Assembly (NCBI GenBank): GCA_030180135.1
Contig: CM058230.1
Coordinates: 105,763,503-105,827,502, forward strand
Reading direction: 5' to 3'
Source: Orychophragmus violaceus
Taxonomy: Eukaryota > Streptophyta > Magnoliopsida > Brassicales > Brassicaceae
Length of the DNA stretch: 64,000 nucleotides
Position numbers and translations under genes: made by a program. The notes beneath the pieces are model-generated. The model worked only from the letters and a program-made list of their open reading frames with translations. It did no database searches and was not told the DNA's origin. The stretch's first letter is position 1; every line of letters begins with the position of its first letter. Below are positions 21,071 through 30,026 of this stretch, piece after piece.

Positions 21071-22595
21071 AGTACCACGACCAAAACCCCTCATATGGAC
21101 AGTAAGGAGGTGTGGTGGAGGAAACGGGTGAAAAAAATGACGGTATATGATAAACTGATCGTGGACTGATCCTATGCACCGTGGGACAGTCGCGGTGCAT
21201 GAAAAACCAAGTGTTCATGGCCCGGGAAGAATCGGGTCGAGTTTTTTCGAAAGTACCACGACCAAAACCCCTCATATGGACAGTAAGGAGGTGTGGTGGA
21301 GGAAACCTATGCACCGTGAGACAGTTGCGGTGCATGAAAAACCAAGTGTTCATGTCCCGAGAAGGATCGGGTCGAGTTTTTTCGAAAGTACCACGACCAA
21401 AACCCCTAATATGGACAGTAAGGAGGTGTGGTGGAGGAAACGGGTGAAAAAAAAATGACGGTATATCATAAACTGATCGTGGACTGATCCTATGCACCGT
21501 GGGACAGTCGCGGTGCATGAAAAACCAAGTGCTCATGTCCCGGGAAGTATCGGGTCGAGTTTTTTCGAAAGTACCACGACCAAAACCCCTCATATGGACA
21601 GTAAGGAGGTGTGGTGGAGGAAACAGGTGAAAAAAAAATGACGGTATATGATAAACCGATCGTGGGTACCACGACCAAAACCCCTCATATAGACAGTAAG
21701 GAGGTGTGGTGGAGGAAACAGGTGAAAAACAAATGACGGGATATGATAAACTGATCGTGGACTGATCCTATGCACCGTGGGATAGTCGCGGTGCATGAAA
21801 AATCAAGTGTTCATGGCCCGGGAAGAATCGGGTCGAGTTTTTTCGAAAGTACCACGACCAAAACCCCTCATATGGACAGTAAGGAGGTGTGGTGGAGGAA
21901 ACGGGTGAAAAAAAAATGACGGTATATGATAAATTGATCGTGGACTGATCCTATGCACCGTGGGACAGTCGCGGTGCATGAAAAACCAAGTGTTCATGGC
22001 CCGGGAAGAATCGGGTCGAGTTTTTTCGAAAGTACCACGACCAAAACCCCTCATATGGACAGTAAGGAGGTGTGGTGGAGGAAACGGGTGAAAAAAAAAT
22101 GACGGTATATGATAAACTGATCGTGGACTGATCCTATGCACCGTGAGACAGTTGCGGTGCATGAAAAACCAAGTGTTCATGTCCCGAGAAGGATCGGGTC
22201 GAGTTTTTTCGAAAGTACCACGACCAAAACCCCTCATATGGACAGTAAGGAGGTGTGGTGGAGGAAACGGGTGAAAAAAAAATGACGGTATATGATAAAC
22301 TGATCGTGGACTGATCCTATGCACCGTGGGACAGTCGCGGTGCATGAAAAACCAAGTGTTCATGGCCCGGGAAGAATCGGGTCGAGTTTTTTCGAAAGTA
22401 ACACGACCAAAACCCCTCATATGGACAGTAAGGAGGTGTGGTGGAGGAAACATGTGAAAAAAAATGACGGTATATGATAAACTGATCGTGGACTGATCCT
22501 ATGCACCGTGGGACAGTCGCGGTGAATGAAAAACCAAGTGTTCATGTCCCGAGAAGGATCGGGTCGAGTTTTTTCGATAGTACCACGACCAAAAC
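21071..22595 (+). repeat. ~182-bp tandem satellite, array segment 2
   Basis: It continues the array in the same orientation and phase after element C. A 48-bp deletion is visible at ~21307, where GGAGGAAAC is joined to CTATGCACC. The half-monomer junction is near 21666. Monomer order from ~21480 to 22595 repeats that of ~12310-13410, so both are copies of one higher-order unit. It ends at AAAAC, the TSD of the family B complex. Confidence 0.95.
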
Positions 22596-22860
22596 TGTAA
22601 CATCCCCGAACCGGGATACACCCTAAACGTTGGGCTGTCTATGGAACCATAAGAAGTAGTACATGATCAAGAAGATCAATGAGAGAGAGTTTCATAGACA
22701 GAAGAAGGTCAAGCTCAGCGGGGAAGAAGCTTAGCTTAAAGAAAAGCAGCTGAAAGGGAAGTGTTCAGCTCAAAGGAGCTGAGCAGTCCAGCTGGTCAGC
22801 TAGGTTAGCTAGCAACCAGCTCAACCCAGCTAGCTTGAGTGTTCAAGTGTTGGGTCAGCT

Positions 22861-22992
22861 GGCCAGCTAGTGACACTAGCTGACCAAGGGGCACCAAGGC
22901 GAATGGACACCAAGGAAAAGTTGTGTCCATTCGGCCAACCATTGCACCCTTCTCCATGGGCAGTTATGGCACGACTTTGGGGCTATAAATAG
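22861..22992 (+). promoter_or_regulatory. U3 palindrome and TATA box, family B LTR
   Basis: Arms GGCCAGCTAGTG and CACTAGCTGACC around one A (22861-22885) have one mismatch relative to family C. TATAAATAG lies at 22984-22992, 98 bp downstream. The same layout is present in the other B LTRs. In B5 the box reads TATAAATCG (45351-45359). Confidence 0.6.
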
Positions 22993-23409
22993 ACCATAAG
23001 GAGGCCATTTTCGTGCACCTATCTCCTGGGAAAAACCCAGAATAATCCTAAGGCAAAGGCCACACAAAAATGAAGAGAAAAGAGGGATTTATGGCCGGTT
23101 TAACAAAGTAATTGGCCGGCCATTGGAGAACAAGTTTGGGGACGAGTTCTGATGGTAAAATATCCATATCTCCATGCCTAAAGAAGGCCTAGAAGTCGTG
23201 GGTGCAAACTCAGAATCAACAAGGAAGAAACCGACATGATTCAAGGGAGAAAGAAAGGATTTTATGGCCGGTTTCTAAAAGGGATTCAAAGCGGTTTCTA
23301 TTGGAGATCTGGGAGAGTTTCTAAGGCAAATTATGCCTGGAAATCAAAGGAAGAAAGCCCAGAACTCATGAAGAAACGTTTGAAGATTTGAAGAAAATCC
23401 GAGGAAACC

Positions 23410-24080
23410 ATCCGTGGGTCGCTCACGGACGACCGCGGGTCGTTCACGGACGACCGCGGGTCGTTCACGGACGACCGCGGGTCGTACACGGACGACCGCG
23501 GGTCGTACACGGTCGACCGCGGATCGTCACGAACGACCGTAACCGCCACGGACTAACACGGACGTGCACGGACGGACGCGGATGGTGCTCGGGTGAACGC
23601 GGGTCACGTACAGACGACCGCGGGTCGATCGCGGACGACCGCGGGTCACGTACGGACGACCGTGACCGTTCACGTACGGTCGTGTCCGTTCGCGGACAGT
23701 CGTGTCCGTTCACGGATGACCGTGGGACGATCACGGACGACCGCGGGTCGCATACGGACGACCGCGGGTCGCGTACAGACGACCGCGGGTCACAACAGAC
23801 GACCGTAACTGTCACGGACGAACGCGGCTGTACACGGACGACTGCGGGTCAGAAACGTACGTCCGTAGGACGATACGAACGACCGTGGATAATGGCTAAT
23901 GACCGCGGGTCGTTACGGACGACCGCGGGACGCGAACGAAGGGTCGTGTCCGTTCACGAAAGGTCGCGTCTATTCATGGACGACCGTGATGGTCACACGG
24001 ATGGCCTTACGGACGTCCGTGACGAATGTACGGATGAACATACGGACGAACGCGTACGACCGCGGGTCGCGATACGGTCG
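23410..24080 (+). repeat. GC-rich minisatellite in family B LTR, ~21-bp units
   Basis: Degenerate units of the type ACGGACGACCGCGGGTCGT recur, most regularly at 23418-23525 with a 21-bp period. Units are CpG-dense and contain CCGCGG. Because 21 is a multiple of three, the repeat keeps frames open on both strands (243 and 116 aa); no protein family is recognisable, so I do not call these genes. Copies sit in every family B LTR. B3 and B5 have one unit fewer in the leading run than B1. Confidence 0.85.
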
Positions 24081-24479
24081 CGGATCCAGGAAAGGTCGGG
24101 ACGCGGATCGGCCTTATGATCATGCGAGAAAACGGAGACAAAGATGAACCCGGAAATGAATGTTGGTCAAAGGAAAGAACGTGAAGACCTCTTTTGTACT
24201 CGGTCATGTGGGGATGGTTGGTTGAATGACTAAGTACAAAGGGGCATGTTCTATAAGCTCGATGAACGAACGAGTCAAGCTGAACGCGGAGTTAGTTTCA
24301 CACCGGACTCACCAAAGATTAAGGTACACGTTTCGAGAACTCTTCTATTGTTCTAAAGAATGGTTAGAGCTGAATAGGAGAATGAAAGGATCTAAGTTAA
24401 AGACTTAGGTTGTTAGAAGGGATAGATAAGAACGGAACCTCGAAAGAGTTTTAATGAAACTAAATAAGGTCATAAGAGG

Positions 24480-26409
24480 TGTAACATCCCCGAACCGGCC
24501 TACGGGCCATCGGGGCGTCCATAGGACCAGAAACTCGAACTTAAGGCTGAGATGGCCAAAGGGGAAGTGTTCTATGGACGGAATTAGGTTAAGCTCAGCT
24601 GGAATGGAGCTTAACCAAGTGGGAATCAGCTGGATGAAGTGTGGCCAGCTCGGCTCAGCTCAAGGTAGCTTAGCTGGAGTGTCTTGGAGTGTGAATCAGC
24701 TGATCAGCTAGTGACACTAGCTGATCTAGCGCCCCATAAGCGAATGGGCACAAGGCCACTCGTGGCCATTCGCTAGCCAAAAGGCAGCCCTTGGCTTGGG
24801 CGGTTTCTAGGCGATTTTCAGCCTATAAATAGAAGGCTTGGGGGTCAATTTTCGCACACAATTCACATAGGGAGAAACCCAGATTTTTCCTAAGGCAAAG
24901 GCCACAAAATCGTGAGTAAAGAGAGAGAGTTCGAGGCCGGTTTTCTAGAGAGAGAGTCGGCGATTGTATAAGGGTTTTGGTGGGAAATTGGAGCGGCTTA
25001 AGGAGGCTATATGGCGGGAGAAACAAGCCGTGATCCGGGCAAGTCCACCACGACCGCAAAGGTTAGTCCGTGACCCATTCTTCTCGCGGCCTTGGGTCAA
25101 ACCGTGGCCTTCGGCCGGTTTAGTATGGCCGGATTACTTCTCTCCTTCTTCTATTTCTGGAACTAGAACCGGGCTTAGGCTTGACGGTTTTAGGCGCGGT
25201 TATGCATAAGGAACAACCGATTGGCCAAGGGCCATGATCGTGTTGGCTAAGGCGCACGGTTGGGATCAAGAGGCGCGAAGGACTTAAGCGAACCGTTGGT
25301 CGTGAATGATCGGACGGCAAACCGGGAAGGTTTGGCCGGGTCATGCGATCGCAAGCGGTGTACCGTATGGACGGACGGTCGGACGGTTTATCTCGGGATA
25401 GCCGGGCCGTATCCGCATATGGGCTTAGTCGGCGTAACGGTTGAGTGAAACCGGCAGGATCACAATCGGGCTGGGAAAATGGCCGACGCGTTAAGGACGA
25501 GAATCGCGCACCACACACCGCGGCCACGGATCGATGGCAACCGTCCGCGGACCATCGCATCCGTTCGCGGTGAACGGTCGCGACCTTTCATAACGATCGG
25601 GCACTTCGACCACGGGACGCTAGCACGGGCAGACGCGATGTCCATACGGACGATCGCATGTTCACGCTGGCCGACCACGGACGTGAAGCGCTGGACGTGA
25701 CGAATGCTTGTCTTACGCGATCGCGGTACACGGCACGTCAACGCGTACGATCGTCCGGTCCTTATGGACGCACGGACCAAGCGTATGCGGATGGGCCATG
25801 GATCGCAAGCGATCAGTTCACGGTCGTCCGGGACGGACGTGAACGCGGCGAGACGGACTGGACGCGGATTCTCGATACGGTCTTGAATTCGGTCGCGGTT
25901 TGGGTCGCGGTTTATACTTAAGGCATGGGCCGCTTAGATGGAACTTAGAAAGGACTTAGGTTTATTGTTGCATGGGATATTGGGATCATATAGTATGATA
26001 TTTGTTAAGTTGTTGGTTATTACCGTAAATGCATACTTAACGTGATATTTGTGTTTCAGGACATGCGGACGATCATAAGGATGATCGATCCTAGGAGCGG
26101 ACCGAGACGGGACGAGTGGTGTGTGTGTAGAGATAGACTTGTTTAGGACCGAATACTGTATTAGCATAATGCACTTGACTCACATTGTATTTGGTACCTT
26201 GGTTTGATTAATAAAAGTCTATTTCTGTCTTATGATAACTCGTTTGCCTTAGAATAAAATGAACGGAATTGTTTGAATGGAAATGAACTTAAGCTTGAAT
26301 TTGACTAAGTATAGAATAAATGGGCTTGAGGTTGACAACGAACCTCAAGTCGGAATACTTAGGGAATGGAACGGCCGTTCCGGCCGTAGTGTCGGGATGG
26401 GGTGTTTCA
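24480..26409 (+). repeat. Tekay-like element 5' LTR
   Basis: It starts TGTAACATCCCCGAACCGGC and ends GATGGGGTGTTTCA. It duplicates 31541-33470 at offset 7061. Its first ~20 and last ~14 bp are nearly the same as those of families B and C, while the body differs, as expected if one integrase acts on all of them. A perfect 14-bp palindrome (GGAACGGCCGTTCC) lies at 26368-26381. Confidence 0.95.
24702..24832 (+). promoter_or_regulatory. U3 palindrome and TATA box, Tekay-like LTR
   Basis: Perfect 12-bp arms GATCAGCTAGTG and CACTAGCTGATC around one A lie at 24702-24726. TATAAATAG lies at 24824-24832, 97 bp downstream. Relative to family C both arms changed at the paired position (G to A left, C to T right), so symmetry is kept. 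Copy in the 3' LTR: 31763-31787 and 31885-31893. Confidence 0.65.
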
Positions 26410-26412
26410 AGT

Positions 26413-26424
26413 TGGTATCAGAGC
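26413..26424 (+). other. Primer binding site (tRNA-Met type), Tekay-like element
   Basis: TGGTATCAGAGC, three bases after the 5' LTR, the normal position for priming minus-strand synthesis by initiator tRNA-Met. Confidence 0.92.
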
Positions 26425-26546
26425 GGAGTTATTTCCTAGGCTTTGGGTTAAGGGCTACACCACTCGTCCGGGTTGAGGTCTGCGGTAGAAATGCATTAGA
26501 ACTATTAGGACTTGAAGATTGCTTGCTTGATATTTATTGTATCTTG

Positions 26547-28046
26547 ATGAATCTTCAGGTTGGTAAGAAGTCCAAGAGGACTAAGGATAAGGATAAGGAG
26601 GTGTCTGCGACCGGCCAAGGCCCGAAGGTCCAGACCACTCCTGTTGCGCCTGGGTTAACCGGTCCTGAGGTTAACCAGACAGGCATTGAGCCTTTGGCTC
26701 CTCACGTTCCTGACGGGACTAGGGTTTCCGAACCGGACGTCCGGGCTAGGGATGAGGAGGAGCGGATGGGCGAGTCATCTTCTCATGCGGTCCACAATGA
26801 GACCGGTCTTGGGAATGATGATGCCACAGGTGGTGGTGACGGTGAGCCGTTTACAGCCGTCCCGAACATCGGTCAGATGTGGACGTTGCTTAAGACGGTC
26901 ATGGACCAGCTTACGACTTTGAACCAGAGCATCTCTGGCCAGAAGTCAGCTGAGGGTGAGCCGCGGGTCCAAGTCCCCGAGACTTCGGCCCCGAGTGATG
27001 ACGACCCAGACGTAGTAGTGATAGAGTCACCGGTTCATAAGAAGGACCGTAAGGTGGACTATCTCAACGTCTTGGGCCATATCACCAAGTTGGGAACCAA
27101 GCCCTTTAAGGGCAGTGCTGACCCACTTGAGGCTGATGAATGGAGGTCACGGCTTGTCCGGAACTTCCGTTCTACCCGTTGTCCAAAGGATTACCGTAAG
27201 GACATTGCGATCCACTTCCTGGAAGGGGATGCGCATAATTGGTGGCTGTCAGTGGACAGACGCACCAAGGGCCTTCTCGAGTCGTTCGAGGACTTTGAGA
27301 CTGAATTCAACCGGAAGTACTTCCCGGCCGAGGCTTGGGATCGTATGGAAGGAAAGTATTTGAGTTTGGTCCAAGGTTACAAGACGGTTCGGGAGTATGA
27401 GGCCGAGTTCGACCGTCTCAGACGCTTTGTGGGACGGGACGTAGAGGATGAGCCAGCTCAGGTCCGTCGGTTCCTTCGCGGTTTGCGTCCGGAACTTAAG
27501 ACCCACTGCTCGGTTTGTTCTTACGATTCTGTCTCGGAGTTGGTCGAACGGGCCGCAACGGTCGAGGCCAATCTGGTCGAGGCGAAGCAGGCGGTGGCCA
27601 AGTCGCAAGACAAGGGGGCCAGCCGACCTGTGAAGGACCTAAAGAGGAAATGGGGCCAAGGGGCTGATAACCAATCCTCTGACCGCGCAGAATGCACCTC
27701 CTGTGGGAAGCAACACTCCGGAAGCTGTTGGAAGAAAAGGAGGACCTGCGTGAAGTGTGGTAGCAAGGACCATGAGGTCGCGAGCTGTCCACAGGCTGAG
27801 GGTATCAAGGAAGTGACGGAGAAACCGCGCACATGTTTCCGTTGTGGACAACCGGGACACTATGCCCGGGAGTGTCCGAGTGGCCGAGACGGACGGTCGG
27901 GAGCTCCGAAAGTGGAGCGGGGTCGTGAGGGCCGTACGGGACCTACTAAGGGTACGGCTGCTAATCCCCGTATCTACGAGCTCGTGAAGGACTCGGGAGA
28001 GGCCGGCTCCTTCGATGCGATTACTGGTACGTCACTTGAACCCTAA
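26547..28046 (+). CDS. gag: Gag (capsid and nucleocapsid) of Tekay-like element
   Basis: 499 aa from the ATG at 26547. The frame is open further upstream, but that part crosses the LTR and primer site, so this first downstream ATG is preferred. The N-terminal ~130 residues are charged and low in complexity. The capsid domain covers roughly residues 170-340 and includes the typical FLEGDAHNWW stretch near residue 224. Three zinc knuckles lie at ~381-443: an irregular one (C-x2-C-x3-H-x3-C), then C-V-K-C-G-S-K-D-H and C-F-R-C-G-Q-P-G-H types. Gag forms the particle and binds genomic RNA. The TAA stop lies inside a candidate 90-nt intron, so unspliced RNA would give Gag alone and spliced RNA could continue in frame into protease. 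Confidence 0.9.
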   Translation: MNLQVGKKSKRTKDKDKEVSATGQGPKVQTTPVAPGLTGPEVNQTGIEPLAPHVPDGTRVSEPDVRARDEEERMGESSSHAVHNETGLGNDDATGGGDGEPFTAVPNIGQMWTLLKTVMDQLTTLNQSISGQKSAEGEPRVQVPETSAPSDDDPDVVVIESPVHKKDRKVDYLNVLGHITKLGTKPFKGSADPLEADEWRSRLVRNFRSTRCPKDYRKDIAIHFLEGDAHNWWLSVDRRTKGLLESFEDFETEFNRKYFPAEAWDRMEGKYLSLVQGYKTVREYEAEFDRLRRFVGRDVEDEPAQVRRFLRGLRPELKTHCSVCSYDSVSELVERAATVEANLVEAKQAVAKSQDKGASRPVKDLKRKWGQGADNQSSDRAECTSCGKQHSGSCWKKRRTCVKCGSKDHEVASCPQAEGIKEVTEKPRTCFRCGQPGHYARECPSGRDGRSGAPKVERGREGRTGPTKGTAANPRIYELVKDSGEAGSFDAITGTSLEP

Positions 28047-28116
28047 TTTCTTCAAATTACTGCATAGCATATTGGGGAAATAAAGCGGGGCTTATATGCA
28101 TTGTGGGAATGTGTAG
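28027..28116 (+). other. Candidate 90-nt intron across the gag/pol boundary
   Basis: The segment starts GTACGT directly after ...ACTG and ends TGTAG before GGACC. It is exactly 90 nt, keeps the frame, and contains both in-frame stops between gag and protease (28044 and 28065). Length and 5' splice site suit a plant intron; the 3' end lacks a strong pyrimidine tract. Related family B sequence keeps GGTATGT at the matching 5' site (34354-34360). Stop readthrough or plain mutation are alternatives. No transcript evidence is available. Confidence 0.45.
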
Positions 28117-30026
28117 GGACCGTTGTGGTAGGAGGTGTAGAAACACTGACTATGTTTGATTCCGGGGCTACACATAGTTTTGTTAGTCCTAGGATGATAG
28201 GGAAAGGCTTGTTCCAGAAGGAACAGGTCGTGGGCCAAGGCATTGTAAATGCGGCCGGGGGGCAAGTAATGCCCGTGCTAGGTTTAGTTAGTGGTATACC
28301 AGTCTCCATAGGAGGCGTAAGTATGCCAGCTGACCTAGTGGTGGTTCAGCTCAAGCATCACGAGGTGATCTTGGGTATGGATTGGTTGGGACAGAACCGA
28401 GCCACTATTGACTGTCACCGGGGAAGGGTGAAGTTTGATAGACCAGAAGGCAAGGTCACGTTCCAAGGGGTGAGGCCGACTTCAGGAAGTCTGGTCGTCT
28501 CTGCGATCCAAGCAGAGAAGATGTTGGAAAAGGGATGCGAGGCATACCTAGCCACCATCACCACTAAGGAAGTGGGGACGGAAGTAAAGATTGGTGAGAT
28601 CCCAGTGGTTCGGGACTTTGACGATGTGTTCAAGGCCTTAGAAGGTTTACCACCTGACCGGTCTGATCCATTCGTCATTGAACTTGAGCCAGGGACGAAA
28701 CCTCTGTCTAAGGCTCCGTACAGAATGGCTCCGGCTGAGATGGCCGAGCTGAAGAAGCAGCTGGAAGAACTGCTAGACAAGGGTTTTATTAGACCAAGCA
28801 GTTCTCCATGGGGCGCTCCCGTTCTTTTTGTCAAAAAGAAGGATGGAAGCCTCCGGCTATGCATCGACTACCGCGGCATAAACCGGGTCACTGTGAAAAA
28901 CAAGTACCCGTTGCCTCGGATAGACGAGCTGTTGGATCAACTAAAAGGTTCAACCGTGTTTTCCAAGATCGATCTGGCGTCGGGTTACCATCAAATCCCG
29001 ATAGCGCCTGAGGACGTGAGGAAAACCGCGTTTAGAACCCGGTATGGTCACTACGAGTTTGTAGTCATGCCATTTGGTCTAACAAATGCACCAGCTGCCT
29101 TCATGAAGATGATGAACAGTGTTTTCCGGGAATGGTTAGATAGGTTTGTGATCATTTTCATTGATGACATTCTTGTCTACTCCAAGAACCGTGAAGAACA
29201 CCGTGAACATCTAAGGATTGTACTAGAGACCTTGAGGACACACCAGCTCTACGCCAAGTTGAGCAAGTGTAGTTTCTGGCAGAGCAGCGTGGGCTTCCTT
29301 GGACACATCGTGTCTGACAAGGGAGTTGCGGTCGATCCGGAGAAGATCCGGTCGATTGAGGAGTGGCCGCGGCCAAGGAACGCAACCGAGGTTCGGAGTT
29401 TCCTTGGTTTGGCCGGTTATTACAGGCGGTTCGTCCAGGGTTTTGCAAGTATGGCCAAGGCCATGACTAAGCTAACCGGAAAGAACGTAAAGTTCGAATG
29501 GACGGAGGCCGCTGAGAAGAGTTTCCAGGACTTGAAGGTTATGCTAACCAAGGCGCCAATCCTGACCCTGCCCATGGACAACGTGCCTTACGTGGTCTAT
29601 ACAGATGCATCCCGGATCGGTCTGGGTTGTGTTCTGATGCAGGAAGGAAAGGTGATTGCTTATGCTTCAAGGCAGTTGAGGAAACACGAGGGTAATTACC
29701 CCACTCACGATCTCGAAATGGCCGCTGTGGTGTTTGCACTTAAGATCTGGCGATCTTATCTCTACGGAGCCAAAGTGCAATTATTCACCGACCATAAGAG
29801 TCTGAAGTATGTGTTCACTCAGCCTGACTTGAACCTGAGGCAAAGAAGATGGATGGAGTTGGTGGCAGATTACGATCTAGACATCACCTACCATCCGGGA
29901 AAAGCTAACTTGGTAGCAGACGCCTTGAGTCGGAAAAGGACCGAGGTGGCCGTGGAAGAAAGATGCAGAGACCTTGGTCGGTTTGGTCAGGTCCTTGCAT
30001 CTGAACGCATTGTCAGTGGACAATGA
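28117..30026 (+). CDS. pol: Pol part 1: protease, reverse transcriptase, RNase H
   Basis: Open in the gag frame from the candidate splice site to TGA at 30026; no ATG is well placed at its start, so expression as a Gag-Pol fusion is likely. Aspartic protease active site F-D-S-G-A-T at ~28155. The reverse transcriptase has the entry segment (KKKDGSLRLCIDYRGINR), VMPFGLTNAP, and the catalytic F-I-D-D at 29158-29169. RNase H starts at the Y-T-D-A-S region (~29598) and includes the F-T-D-H-K-S-L-K-Y stretch. The usual DALSRK follows near 29920. The set makes cDNA in the particle. The frame ends just past RNase H, while integrase is in the +1 frame. Confidence 0.9.

Larger units (their letters stand above)
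22596..24479 (+). repeat. Family B LTR B1, left part
   Basis: It starts TGTAACATCCCCGAACCGGG after the TSD AAAAC. The LTR is interrupted after AGAGG (24475-24479) by the Tekay-like element and resumes at 33476. Its full length without the insertion is 2119 bp. It has an AGCT-rich block, the palindrome at 22861-22885, a TATA box and a GC-rich minisatellite. Confidence 0.93.

Noticed and set aside
23388..24119. 243-269 aa ORFs in the family B LTRs
   Set aside because: Produced by a 21-bp minisatellite with few stops on either strand. Similar frames are open on the opposite strand, and no protein motif is present.
26277..26546. Upstream extension of the gag frame to 26277
   Set aside because: It would start inside the 5' LTR and translate the primer site. 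The ATG at 26547 is more plausible.
28027..28067. Shorter intron using the 3' site ATTACTGCATAG
   Set aside because: It would be only 41 nt, below usual plant intron size, and 41 is not a multiple of three, so the frame would be lost.
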